This document shows, piece after piece, positions 25,425-34,278 of a stretch of 64,000 nt of DNA. Each line of letters starts with the position of its first letter. The first letter of the stretch is position 1. The stretch comes from Larkinella humicola (lineage in GTDB: Bacteria; Bacteroidota; Bacteroidia; Cytophagales; Spirosomataceae). The position numbers and the translations under genes are program-made. The notes under the pieces are model-generated. The model saw nothing but the letters and a program-made list of their open reading frames with translations, was not told the origin of the DNA and made no database searches. The stretch spans positions 434,001 through 498,000 of the forward strand of contig NZ_VTWS01000001.1 of assembly GCF_008727875.1 (NCBI RefSeq), written 5' to 3'.

Positions 25425-25607
25425 ATGCACTACGGAGACACGGTAAAACATGCGGATGCGAGCATCAACAACGGCCATACTCTGACGGTTTCGAGCCTGA
25501 ACGAAGAAGAAACGCAGGTCCTTTGCCGACTGGATGACGATTCAGAAGAATGGTTCGACGTGAATGACCTGACCGTTGTTGACGAGTTTGACGATAGTTT
25601 TATTTAA
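25425..25607 (+). CDS. Small acidic protein, unknown
   Basis: 60 residues, strongly acidic towards the C-terminus (LDDDSEEWFDVNDLTVVDEFDDS), with no signal peptide. The pattern of short strands (HTLTVSSLNEEETQVLCRL) suggests a small SH3-like or beta-barrel fold. It stands alone 94 bp after the esterase and is followed by a strong hairpin, which supports its being a real transcribed gene. I do not recognise a family. Confidence 0.5.
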   Translation: MHYGDTVKHADASINNGHTLTVSSLNEEETQVLCRLDDDSEEWFDVNDLTVVDEFDDSFI

Positions 25608-25614
25608 AATAAGT

Positions 25615-25713
25615 GAATGTAAAATACGAAATGATGAATGTTAATTGTAAAAGTGTTTCCAGAGCACCTAGCTACTTTTGCATTTAGCATTCATCATTTA
25701 ATAGTTTACATTC
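25615..25713. terminator. Long imperfect hairpin between convergent genes
   Basis: Arms 25615-25653 and 25675-25713 are 39 nt each with 33 matches and a 21-nt loop. It occupies nearly all the space between the small acidic protein and the convergent Nif3-like gene. It is AT-rich (ATGATGAATG in the stem), unlike a GC-rich intrinsic terminator, so it may be a dispersed palindrome acting as a two-way terminator. Confidence 0.65.
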
Positions 25714-25723
25714 CTTCTACCTT

Positions 25724-26632
25724 CTACAAATACATAAACGGATTTTTGGAATCGATATAGGTAATCTTCCTTCCGGGCAGTTTCGGTTGCAGCCACGGCA
25801 CCAGCCACTGCATTCCCGGCGCTTCGCTCATGATGTGCCCCAAAATTCCGAGGGAGATTTTCTGACCCTGTAGGCGTGCATCCCGGACGTATTCAGCGGT
25901 TTCCCACTCGCTGATTTCCCCGCACAGAATCACATCCGGTTTGTCCTGCTGAATCGCCAGGATGTGGCTTCGGCCACCCGAAGCACCCGGCATGAGCAAA
26001 ATCCGCCGACAGGCCTGCGCCGGATCGCCCACCACCCGCATCATCGCGATGCCCAGTTTCTCTTTGGCGTGGGTAATGAGCTGCTTCAACGGCAGGGGCG
26101 CGGGAAGGGTAATCATCCGCGGGTTGCCGGCATCCATGTACTTCTCCCAGCCCAGAGCCGTCACCACACCCATCCGGATGCCGTCGGGGCGGTGCGAATG
26201 CCAGTAGTCGTGAAACCGCCAGACGGCAATGCCGTGTTTCGCCAGCAGATCGTGTTTCCGTTTGAACACCTCGTCTTTCGCCAGCCAGTCGGTTTCGTCG
26301 GCGTGGTTGTAGAAGGTTGGTTCGTGAACGATGATGAAGTTGGCTCCCAGCCGGGCGGTTTGTTCGATGACGTCCATGGTGGCAAACATCGTGGAAACGA
26401 TACCGGTCACCTTCTGATCCGCCGTTCCGGATTTCAGAGTATCGACGGTTTTCGGAAAGGGCGCGTTCGGAATGGTTTTCAGAATCAACTCCATGACCTG
26501 ACCCACCGTAACGGGTTCGGCGGGTTGCCAGAAACCGTTCGGTGGCGTACTTCCTGGTAGGGTCAGGAGTAGCGATGCTTTGGTAAGGGTACCGACAAAT
26601 TCTCTTCGTCCTGGTTTTTCCGGGGTCATCAT
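25724..26632 (-). CDS. Exported Nif3-like dinuclear-metal protein
   Basis: 302 residues with a twin-arginine-like start (GRREFVGTLTKASLLL). The Nif3/DUF34 fold is indicated by IIVHEPTFYNHAD, supplying the metal-binding His in the first half, and by the C-terminal GHIMSEAPGMQWLVPWL block that carries the His and Glu ligands. The middle region ILAIQQDKPDVILCGEISEWE matches the connecting domain. Nif3 proteins are usually cytoplasmic with uncertain roles (GTP cyclohydrolase-like, metal handling), so export is unusual. Two ATGs in tandem leave the start uncertain by one residue. Confidence 0.78.
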   Translation of the reverse strand: MMTPEKPGRREFVGTLTKASLLLTLPGSTPPNGFWQPAEPVTVGQVMELILKTIPNAPFPKTVDTLKSGTADQKVTGIVSTMFATMDVIEQTARLGANFIIVHEPTFYNHADETDWLAKDEVFKRKHDLLAKHGIAVWRFHDYWHSHRPDGIRMGVVTALGWEKYMDAGNPRMITLPAPLPLKQLITHAKEKLGIAMMRVVGDPAQACRRILLMPGASGGRSHILAIQQDKPDVILCGEISEWETAEYVRDARLQGQKISLGILGHIMSEAPGMQWLVPWLQPKLPGRKITYIDSKNPFMYL

Positions 26633-26712
26633 GGCTTCGGTTGTTTTTTGAACGCTTGTGCCACGGCAAGCTTAACCAAAATTGCGGACATTTCGGGCGA
26701 ATGCGCCATAAA

Positions 26713-26737
26713 AAAAGCCCCACTGCAAAGTGGGGCG
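26713..26737 (-). terminator. Intrinsic terminator after the dipeptidase gene
   Basis: GCCCCACT pairs with AGTGGGGC (26717-26724 with 26729-26736) around a GCAA loop, followed on the minus strand by a run of seven T residues. It lies 45 bp past the dipeptidase stop and closes the SusC-SusD-dipeptidase operon. Confidence 0.85.
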
Positions 26738-26781
26738 TTTCGGATATTCAGGTTACGAAAGGCAGATTGATTTCAACCGGT

Positions 26782-28056
26782 TTATTTACCGATCATTTCC
26801 GTCGGGGCACCTTTTTCAACGGCCTTCATGACCCGGAAAAAATTGCCACTCCAGATTTTCTCGATGTCTTTTTTGGAATACCCGCGACGCACAAACTCGA
26901 TCGTGAAGTTTTCGTACTGGCTGACATCGAAACAGTCGGCCAGGGCGCCACCGCCGTCGAAGTCGGCTCCCATGCCCACGTGGTCGATGCCGATCAGCTT
27001 CACAATGTGGTCGATGTGATCGACGGCGTCTTTCACCGTGGCGAGTTGCACCGGGTATTTTTGGTTGAGTTCCATGAAATCAGCGCGGATTTTCTTCTGA
27101 TCCTCCTCCGACAGCTTGCTCATGGCACCCATCATTGACCGCCGGTCTTTCACGCCCCATTTTTCCAGCATGGCTTTCTGGGCTGCTTCCCGCCCGGGGC
27201 TGGGCGGAATGGTTTTCACGTAATCGCTCAAGAGGTTCAACTGCACCACGCCCCCGTTTTTGGCCAGGGCTTTCAACATGTCGTCGGTCAGGTTGCGGGG
27301 ATGATCGCAAACGGCTTTGGCACCCGAGTGGGAGGCAATGATGGGAACTTTCGACAGCCGGACGACATCGTAAAATGTGGAGTCGGAAACGTGCGAAACG
27401 TCGATCATCATACCCAGCCGGTTCATCTCCGCAACCACCTGTTCGCCCAACGGGCTAAGGCCTTGGTATTCGGCTCCTTTCGGATCGGTCGACGAGTCGC
27501 AGATGTCATTGTTGCTCGAATGGCAAAGCGTCATGTAACGGGCGCCGAGGTCATAAAACTTCTTCAGCATCGACACATCATGCCCCATCGGATAGCCGTT
27601 TTCCACACCGATAAAAATGACCCGCTTCCCGGTTTTTCCGATTCGGAGGGCATCCTGTGGTGTCGTCGCCAGTTCTGCTTCCGAAGCCGTGTTTTTGAGC
27701 GTCGCATGAACCGCATCGAAGATGCCGAGGGCTTTCTGTTTGGCCGCTTCGTGTCCTTCCGGCGTACGCGGTCCCTGTCCGAGATAAACCGCCCAGAAAA
27801 TAGCATCCAGACCGCCTTTTTTCATGCGCGGGTAATCCACTTTGCTGTTGGTTGTGCGGGCATCGTTTTCCTTCGTAACGTCGAATCCCCCGCGTGACAG
27901 CAGCATGGGTGTGTCGGCGTGGGTATCCACGGTAAACGCTTTTTCGTGGATTTTCTTCGCTTTTTTCAGCAGGGCTTTGTCATCGTCGGTGGCCGATGCG
28001 GGCAGCACGCCGGTTGCCAGACAGGCGAGGAGGGTTGGGAATAGCCAGTTTTTCAT
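26782..28056 (-). CDS. Membrane (renal-type) dipeptidase, M19
   Basis: 424 residues, signal peptide to about residue 22. The binuclear-zinc amidohydrolase signature is present: FTVDTHADTP (H46, D48), a bridging Glu in FIGVENGYPMG, MIDVSHVSD and PIIASHSGAK with the two His ligands, and a catalytic region DHVGMGADFDGGG. M19 enzymes hydrolyse dipeptides, often with D-residues at the C-terminal position. Its ATG overlaps the SusD stop by 4 nt, so it is the third gene of a SusC-SusD-dipeptidase operon. This suggests that imported or surface-captured peptides are the substrate. Confidence 0.95.
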   Translation of the reverse strand: MKNWLFPTLLACLATGVLPASATDDDKALLKKAKKIHEKAFTVDTHADTPMLLSRGGFDVTKENDARTTNSKVDYPRMKKGGLDAIFWAVYLGQGPRTPEGHEAAKQKALGIFDAVHATLKNTASEAELATTPQDALRIGKTGKRVIFIGVENGYPMGHDVSMLKKFYDLGARYMTLCHSSNNDICDSSTDPKGAEYQGLSPLGEQVVAEMNRLGMMIDVSHVSDSTFYDVVRLSKVPIIASHSGAKAVCDHPRNLTDDMLKALAKNGGVVQLNLLSDYVKTIPPSPGREAAQKAMLEKWGVKDRRSMMGAMSKLSEEDQKKIRADFMELNQKYPVQLATVKDAVDHIDHIVKLIGIDHVGMGADFDGGGALADCFDVSQYENFTIEFVRRGYSKKDIEKIWSGNFFRVMKAVEKGAPTEMIGK

Positions 28057-29513
28057 TTCGCAAACCAGAGTTTAAGTTTCTTGTCGTTTTGTCCACCCTG
28101 ACTTTTCAGAGCCGCATTGAAATTGGTGAAGTTCAGCGATTCCTCTGAGCCGGGATAGGGTAAACGGGTGGGAACCACCCCGTTATTGGTGTTCAGGGCG
28201 GGTGCTGTCAGCGTCGGAATGCCCGTCCGGCGGTATTCCGACCAGGCTTCCAGACCTTGCCCGTAGAGCGCAATCCACTTCTGTTCCATCAACTGGGTGT
28301 AGCCCGCAGCGCCGTCTTTCAGGGCATTGGCCGTCAGGTAAGCCGGTGAAACCGTGAGTTTATACTGATCGTGCGATGCCGTGATGGCGCTGTTGTAGAG
28401 CGTGGCGGTCGTACCGGCTGCGGTGATGCCTTTGTAGGCAAATTCCGCTTTGATAAACAGCAGTTCGGCGTAGCTCAGGATGACACCAGGCGCCGTTGCG
28501 CTGGTGAAATACGTCCCGACTTTCGAGGTTTTTGACAAACCCAGGGCATTGGCATCCGACGCCGACAGGCCGTTCGGAACTCCTTTGTATTCGCCCCCGT
28601 CGGCGGGGCGGTCGGCATACACCGCCAGCCGCGCATCACCCAACGCCAGCATCTTGTTGACGATGGTTGCGCTGATGCGGTGGTCATCGCGGGTTTTGCG
28701 GTTTTCGTTGATCGGATTGTTGTTAGGAACAGCCGCCAGGTAGTTCAACTGAATGTTATCGGCGTTGGAAGCCAGCACCGGGTATTTGGCAGGATCGCTC
28801 AGAATCCGGGTGATTTCGGCTTTCACGTCGATGGGCGCGTCGGTTTTGCTCAACATCCGGTTGAGCAGGCGCAGGTTGAGCGAGTTGGCAAACTTCTTCC
28901 ACTTGGTCAGGTCACCGGCGAGCAGAATGTCGCCCCCAATGGCTTTGCTTTTGTCGGTCACGTCGATCTGGTCACTGGCTGCTTTCAGTTCGGCCACCAA
29001 ACCGGCGTAGACATCCTTCTGGGCGTCGTATTTCGGTTGAAGCGAGCCTTCCAGCCCCATGATCGCTTCTTTGTAGGGAATGTCGCCGTAAATATCCGTC
29101 AGCAACGAAAACACCCAGGAGCGCAGAATAACGGCGACGGCCTGGTAATTCGTGTTGCCGGTTTCGGCCCCGATCTTATAAATACGCTGGTAATCAGCCA
29201 GGGATTCGATGTAAAAATCCCGCCAGCTATTGCTGATGATGTCGTTCGAAATCGTGTATTGGTCGACGTCGGTATACTGAATACGGGCCCAGTGCTGCGA
29301 AATACCGGAGCCAATGTCCTGCCCCAGCGAACCACCCCAGTACACATCGACCGCGCTCTGAATACCGTGGGGCATGAAGAGGTCGGCGGAGGCTACCGTC
29401 GGGTTGTTGGGGTTGGTGTTGATGTCGTCAAAATTCTCCGTGCAGGCCGACATACTCAGAAAGAGTGCGGCCACAGCGGCTTTATAGCGGAACGAAAAAG
29501 TGTTGCGTTTCAT
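28053..29513 (-). CDS. SusD/RagB-family nutrient-binding lipoprotein
   Basis: 486 residues; lipidated Cys at 24 in LSMSAC, then ENFDDINTNPNNPT, the standard opening of the SusD-like (RagB, SusD_like) subfamily. Helical TPR-like segments follow, with TDIYGDIPYKEA in the ligand-lid region and EYRRTGIPTL near the C-terminus. SusD proteins sit on top of SusC on the cell surface and capture the nutrient. It follows susC by 104 bp; that gap folds as a hairpin. It overlaps the dipeptidase gene by 4 nt. Confidence 0.95.
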   Translation of the reverse strand: MKRNTFSFRYKAAVAALFLSMSACTENFDDINTNPNNPTVASADLFMPHGIQSAVDVYWGGSLGQDIGSGISQHWARIQYTDVDQYTISNDIISNSWRDFYIESLADYQRIYKIGAETGNTNYQAVAVILRSWVFSLLTDIYGDIPYKEAIMGLEGSLQPKYDAQKDVYAGLVAELKAASDQIDVTDKSKAIGGDILLAGDLTKWKKFANSLNLRLLNRMLSKTDAPIDVKAEITRILSDPAKYPVLASNADNIQLNYLAAVPNNNPINENRKTRDDHRISATIVNKMLALGDARLAVYADRPADGGEYKGVPNGLSASDANALGLSKTSKVGTYFTSATAPGVILSYAELLFIKAEFAYKGITAAGTTATLYNSAITASHDQYKLTVSPAYLTANALKDGAAGYTQLMEQKWIALYGQGLEAWSEYRRTGIPTLTAPALNTNNGVVPTRLPYPGSEESLNFTNFNAALKSQGGQNDKKLKLWFAK

Positions 29514-29529
29514 GGTATGTTGGTTTGGT

Positions 29530-29614
29530 GTTTCCGGTTTTCAGTTTTCGGTTGGTTGCCCCACGAAGAAGGACGCGTCAGCCAACCGTATACCGTATAC
29601 CGAAAACCGGAAAC
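29530..29614 (-). repeat. Hairpin between susC and susD genes
   Basis: GTTTCCGGTTTTC (29530-29542) is the exact reverse complement of 29602-29614, with further partial pairing inside (GGTTGG with CCAACC, and a doubled CCGTATA word). It starts 3 bp after the susC stop. In the transcript it could protect or trim the susC 3' end or lower susD expression. A dispersed repeat origin is equally possible. Confidence 0.6.
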
Positions 29615-29617
29615 AGA

Positions 29618-32600
29618 TTACAGGTTAAAGCCGATGTTGAAGCCAACGGAGCGGGTGGTGGGAATCTGGCCGTTTTCGATGCCCTGCAGGTTCCCGTCGT
29701 TGTAGAAGCTGGTTTCCGGATCGATGTGCGGTACGTTGCTGTGCAGCAGTGCCAGGTTCCGGCCCACGATCGAGAACGAGATGTCACGGAACGGTAACCG
29801 TTTGAACACCTGACCGGAGAGGACATAGCTCAACCGGACTTCCCGCAGTTTGACGAAGCTTCCGTCGAAAATGGTGCCTTCGTTGTTGGTCAGCGAGTAG
29901 TATTTGTGGTGCCACTCTTCCGACGAAATCCGCACATCGTTCGGCACGTAGTTGGGTTCGGCCGCAGTTCCGATGTTTTTAACGCCCTCGCCAATGATGC
30001 CGTCTTCCCGACCGAACGTCGTTTCTTTCAGCACCCCGGTGTAGCGACCAATGTTGATCGATTGCGAGAAGATGTCACCACCCTGTTTGATGTCGATCAG
30101 CGTGCTCAGCGAAAGCGCTTTGTAGGTAAAGGTGTTCTGGATACCGCCAATCCATTTCGGGGTGAAGTTCCCCAGAATCCGGCGAACGGGGTCGATCTGG
30201 GGCGCTCCGCCACTGTAGACGATGTTGCCGTTCGGGTCGCGCAGGAAACCTTGTCCGAAGAATGTGCCGTACGGCTGACCGATGCGGGCTTCAACACCCA
30301 TTCCGCGGATGTTGGTCGTCGGGTTCAGCGTATACGTGGTCAGCCCTTCGGCCAGTTCCAGCACCTTGTTGCGGTTGCGGGCCCAGTTCAGGACAATGTC
30401 CCACTGGAAAGCACCGGTTTTGACCGGCGTGGCCGACAGTTGCAGTTCGATTCCTTTGTTTTCCAGCCGACCCGCGTTCAACAGTTTCGAGGCAAAACCG
30501 GTTGCGTTGGAGATGTTGACGTTCAGAATCTGGTTGAACGACTGTTTGTTGTAATACGTCACATCCACGCCCACGCGGTTGTTCCAGAGTTTTACTTCCG
30601 CCCCGATTTCGTACGAATTCGTGATTTCCGGTTTCAGATTGGCGTTCAGCATGGCGTTGCTTTCGGCCAGCGACGGCGTGCTGCCCCAGGCATTGGCGTA
30701 GGCGTAGGTTTGGAGCAGGTTAAACGGCTCGGTGTCGTTCCCGACGCGGGCAATACCGCCCCGGATTTTGGCAAACGACAGCACCGACGAATTCACATTG
30801 AACATATCGGTCAACACCGCACTGACGGCGGCCGAGGGGTAGAAATACGAGCGGTTATTCGATGGCAACGTGCTCGACCAGTCGTTTCGGGCGGTCAAAT
30901 CCACGAACAGGTAATTCCGGAAACCAACGTTGGCCGATGCGTAGGCACTGTTGATGACGCGTTGGTTGTAGGAATTTTCCGTTACCGGCCGCTGGCGGGA
31001 GTTCCCCATGTTCCAGACACGCGGGATGGCCAACTCCGTAGCGCCCATGTAGTTACGCTGGTAGAAGTTTTTGCGGTGGTTCCCGCCAATGTTGGCCGTC
31101 ACATCGAATTCGCCGAATTTATGCGTGGCATTCAGGAGGAAGTCGGAGTTCGATTCCTGAACGTAAATTTGCTCTTCGTTGTAGCTGTCGAACAGGTTGG
31201 AGGTCCGGGCAGCATTCTTCGTTTTCCGGCGGTCTTCGTAGAAATCCGTTCCCGTGCGGGCCGTCAGGGTCAGCCAGGGTGTGAATTTGTAGGTAGCGGC
31301 CAGGTTTCCAAACAGACGGTCGCGTTCGTTTTCGCGGGCGCTGACGTTGAGCTGATAATAGGGGTTGGTCCAGTAGTTATCATTCCAGTTGTTCTGGTAA
31401 ATACTACCCGGTTTCTGAAAGGCCTTCAGTTTTTCCATGTCGACCTGCCGCCCGAACCAGATAAAATACAGACCCCAGTTGGTGCGGTTGTCACTGCCGT
31501 CTTTCACGTAGTTTCCGGTGGCGCGGATGCTCAGTTTTTTGGTCAGATTCCAACCCGCATTCAGCGAAACCGTCCGCCGTTTGTAGTCGGTGTTGGGCAG
31601 AATGCCGGTTTGGTTCAGGTCGGTGAAGGAGAGACGGAAATCACCTTTGTCACTGGCGCCCGTCACGGAAACGTTGTTGGTCAGCGTCCGGCCGGTTTCA
31701 AAAAACTGGTTGACGTTGTCCGGATGGGCTACCCAGGGCGTGGGCGTCCGCTTGCCATCGGCCCCAATGGGTGAGTCGAACTGCGGCAACAACCGGCCAT
31801 CCAGTTTAGGCCCCCAGCTTTCATCGACGCCGTCGTTGACGCCACCACCCCGCCCATCGACGTACGAGAACAGGCCTTTACCACCCTGGCCGTATTCGTT
31901 TTGCCATTCCGGCAGGCGGAACGGGCTGTCGAAAGCCGTATTGGAGTTGACCGAAACGCCGATGCCCCGGCCTCCTTTCCCGCTTTTCAGCGTGATCAGC
32001 ACCACACCGTTGGCACCGCGAGAACCGTACAAGGCGGCCGCGCTGGGGCCTTTCAAAACGCTAACCGACTCAATATCATCCGGGTTGAGCGAACCGGCAC
32101 CGTTGCCATAATCCACCGCCGTCGAAGAACCGTAGTTGCCGTTGTCGATGGGAACACCGTCGACCACAAACAGGGGCTGGTTGTTGCTACCGATGGAGCT
32201 GGCACCCCGGATTACCATCCGCGAGGAAGCACCCGGTGCGCCGTTGGAGTTCGTCACCTGAACCCCGGCCACTTTGCCAGACAGGGCGTTGACGAGATTC
32301 GTCTCCCGGGCCTGGGTGAGTTGCTTGCCGCTTACCTCCTGAACCGAATAGCCCAGGGCTTTCTTTTCGCGGGTAATGCCGAGGGCCGTTACAACAATTT
32401 CGCCAAGCAATGCGGCATCTTCATCGAGTGCTACGTCAATAGTGGTTTTGCTGCCAATGGCTACTTCAACGGGTTTAAAACCGATAAAAGAGACAATGAC
32501 CGTTGCATTGGCGGGGGCGTTGAGCGTAAACTCACCATTCGCATTCGTGGTACTTCCGCGGTCGGTGCCTTTGATCAATACGTTGGCGCCCGGAAGGCCT

Positions 32601-32713
32601 CCGCCATCCTTTTTGGAGGTCACCCGTCCTTTCAGGGTAAGGTCCTGTGCATAGCTGGCCAAACTGAGCAGCATAGCAAACAGCACATAACATGAGGTAG
32701 AAACTCTTTTCAT
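29618..32713 (-). CDS. SusC/RagA TonB-dependent outer-membrane transporter
   Basis: 1031 residues. A signal peptide (…SLASYAQ) is followed by a carboxypeptidase-regulatory-like domain (about 24-105, GRVTSKKDGGGLPGANVLIKG), then the plug (VSGKQLTQARETNLVNALSGKVAGVQV, VDGVPIDNG, SVLKGPSAAALYGSRGANGVVLI) and a 22-strand barrel ending in an aromatic-rich C-terminus. It imports oligomers with SusD under TonB energy. As first gene of the SusCD-dipeptidase operon it probably moves peptides. Its promoter must lie in the AT-rich gap upstream. No anti-sigma-interacting N-terminal extension is seen. Confidence 0.97.
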   Translation of the reverse strand: MKRVSTSCYVLFAMLLSLASYAQDLTLKGRVTSKKDGGGLPGANVLIKGTDRGSTTNANGEFTLNAPANATVIVSFIGFKPVEVAIGSKTTIDVALDEDAALLGEIVVTALGITREKKALGYSVQEVSGKQLTQARETNLVNALSGKVAGVQVTNSNGAPGASSRMVIRGASSIGSNNQPLFVVDGVPIDNGNYGSSTAVDYGNGAGSLNPDDIESVSVLKGPSAAALYGSRGANGVVLITLKSGKGGRGIGVSVNSNTAFDSPFRLPEWQNEYGQGGKGLFSYVDGRGGGVNDGVDESWGPKLDGRLLPQFDSPIGADGKRTPTPWVAHPDNVNQFFETGRTLTNNVSVTGASDKGDFRLSFTDLNQTGILPNTDYKRRTVSLNAGWNLTKKLSIRATGNYVKDGSDNRTNWGLYFIWFGRQVDMEKLKAFQKPGSIYQNNWNDNYWTNPYYQLNVSARENERDRLFGNLAATYKFTPWLTLTARTGTDFYEDRRKTKNAARTSNLFDSYNEEQIYVQESNSDFLLNATHKFGEFDVTANIGGNHRKNFYQRNYMGATELAIPRVWNMGNSRQRPVTENSYNQRVINSAYASANVGFRNYLFVDLTARNDWSSTLPSNNRSYFYPSAAVSAVLTDMFNVNSSVLSFAKIRGGIARVGNDTEPFNLLQTYAYANAWGSTPSLAESNAMLNANLKPEITNSYEIGAEVKLWNNRVGVDVTYYNKQSFNQILNVNISNATGFASKLLNAGRLENKGIELQLSATPVKTGAFQWDIVLNWARNRNKVLELAEGLTTYTLNPTTNIRGMGVEARIGQPYGTFFGQGFLRDPNGNIVYSGGAPQIDPVRRILGNFTPKWIGGIQNTFTYKALSLSTLIDIKQGGDIFSQSINIGRYTGVLKETTFGREDGIIGEGVKNIGTAAEPNYVPNDVRISSEEWHHKYYSLTNNEGTIFDGSFVKLREVRLSYVLSGQVFKRLPFRDISFSIVGRNLALLHSNVPHIDPETSFYNDGNLQGIENGQIPTTRSVGFNIGFNL

Positions 32714-33164
32714 AGAGAATGGGAAATTAATGAAGTGAAATAGAACTATTTTTATTTTAAGGCTTAAACATTAGAATACTAGTAAGTATTTAAATTGAGC
32801 GATAAACAAGAAAAAAATCAATTTTAGGAAAAACATAGTTAAATAATAATGGTAAAATTTAGATTAATAAGAATTTTTTTAAAAATCTAATGTAACTGAA
32901 TGATTGAATAATTGCCAAATAATATTCTAAAATTTGATAAATAATTAAAATTATTATTGTAAAAATTGAATTTATTGGTATTTTAAAGTTGTGTATTTAC
33001 TATTTGACCATATAAATATTTTTATCTTAAAATATATTTTTTGTATAATGAATTTTATATAAATTTTCAAAGTACACCGGGTGTCATGTCTCGTAGAGAA
33101 TGACAAAAGGGTTGAGCAGTAAATACGACGGCAATCCGGCTTTATAGAGTTCAGCCCCAGACCG
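32714..33164. other. Very AT-rich divergent promoter region
   Basis: A 451-bp gap between susC (leftward) and the ChbG/YdjC gene (rightward). From about 32740 to 33070 it is strikingly AT-rich with many A and T tracts, unlike the surrounding coding DNA, so it is probably bent and nucleoid-protein-bound. It must hold both divergent promoters; a weak TATGTTTT box is seen on the minus strand near 32833. No gene or stable RNA is evident. Confidence 0.55.
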
Positions 33165-34028
33165 ATGAAAATAAACCGCCTGTTCCTGCCCGGATTTTTA
33201 CTACTCAGTATCCAGCTGGTTTTCGCCCAACCCCAACCGCCCCGGCTGATTGTCCGTGGTGACGACATGGGGTATTCGCATGCGGGCAATGAAGCGTTGG
33301 TGAAATGCTACAAAGAAGGCATCGAGTCGTCCATCGAAGTGATTGTGCCCTCGCCCTGGTTTCCCGAAGCTGTCGAGATGCTGAAAGACATTCCGGACAT
33401 CGACGTGGGCATTCACCTGGCCCTGACCAGCGAGTGGGACAACGTAAAGTGGCGGCCGGTTTCGGCCAGCCCCAGTCTGCGTGACGCCGACGGGTATTTC
33501 TTTCCCATGATTTATCCGAACAAAAACTACCCCAAACGCGCGCTGGTCGAGAACGACTGGAAACTGGAGGACGTTGAAAAAGAGTTTCGGGCGCAGATTG
33601 AAATGGGCCTGAAAAAGATTCCCCGCATCAGCCACATTTCGGGTCACATGGGATGCACCGGCATGGGCGACGATGTGAAAACGCTGGTGCTGAAGCTGGC
33701 GAAAGAATACAACCTCCTGATCCTCGACCGGAATATGCAGGACTGGGGTGTAACGGGTGCGGGTTATTTAGGCCCACATGCGACCTCAGCCGAGAAAATT
33801 GAAAGCTTCTCCAGGATGCTCGAAAGCCTGGAACCCGGCAAAACCTACCTATTCGTCGATCATCCCGGACTCGACACGCCGGAGTTGCGGGCCATTCACC
33901 ACATTGGATACGAGCAGGTGGCCGTCGACCGCCAGGGCGTCACCGATGCCTGGACCAATCCCCAAATCAAGGCACTGATCAAATCCAAAGGCATTCAGTT
34001 GATTGGGTACCGGGATTTGCGGAAATAG
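33165..34028 (+). CDS. Exported ChbG/YdjC-family carbohydrate deacetylase
   Basis: 287 residues with a signal peptide ending VFAQ near residue 22. The YdjC/ChbG metal site is visible: D33/D34 in IVRGDDMGYSH, H83 in VGIHLALTSEW, and H156/H160 in ISHISGHMG. A later region FVDHPGLDTPEL is also conserved in the family. Relatives deacetylate N-acetylated oligosaccharides such as chitobiose. Export points to periplasmic processing. It is divergent from the SusCD operon and could share its regulation. Confidence 0.9.
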   Translation: MKINRLFLPGFLLLSIQLVFAQPQPPRLIVRGDDMGYSHAGNEALVKCYKEGIESSIEVIVPSPWFPEAVEMLKDIPDIDVGIHLALTSEWDNVKWRPVSASPSLRDADGYFFPMIYPNKNYPKRALVENDWKLEDVEKEFRAQIEMGLKKIPRISHISGHMGCTGMGDDVKTLVLKLAKEYNLLILDRNMQDWGVTGAGYLGPHATSAEKIESFSRMLESLEPGKTYLFVDHPGLDTPELRAIHHIGYEQVAVDRQGVTDAWTNPQIKALIKSKGIQLIGYRDLRK

Positions 34029-34278
34029 ATCCAGGCTTCGGGGGAAATTAATACTTACTTTAACTAAAATTTGGTAACATCTGCAACGGGCAGATGCAAT
34101 CCCGCGTATGTACCGATAGAGAACCGTATTGAAAGACTGCCGGGCGGTACACCTCCCTTCATGCCTTGATTTTGCGGTATTTATTTTAAGTTACAATATT
34201 GAAAAAAGAGTAACTTTAGTTGTTTGAATGATTTTGTTTAAAATCACGTTCGTATCGCCCATTTCTACTGTCTGACCC

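Noticed and set aside
28680-29705. 341-codon plus-strand frame opposite susD
   Set aside because: Antisense shadow that runs through the susC-susD gap; no motif or start signal.
29906-31774. 622-codon open frame on the plus strand inside the SusC gene
   Set aside because: Exactly antisense to a well-supported SusC gene; its translation has no domain, is His/Val/Arg-rich in the manner of shadow frames, and has no leader.
32714-33164. Origin of replication or phage attachment site in the AT-rich gap
   Set aside because: No DnaA-box cluster, direct repeat pair or integrase; AT richness alone fits a divergent promoter region.
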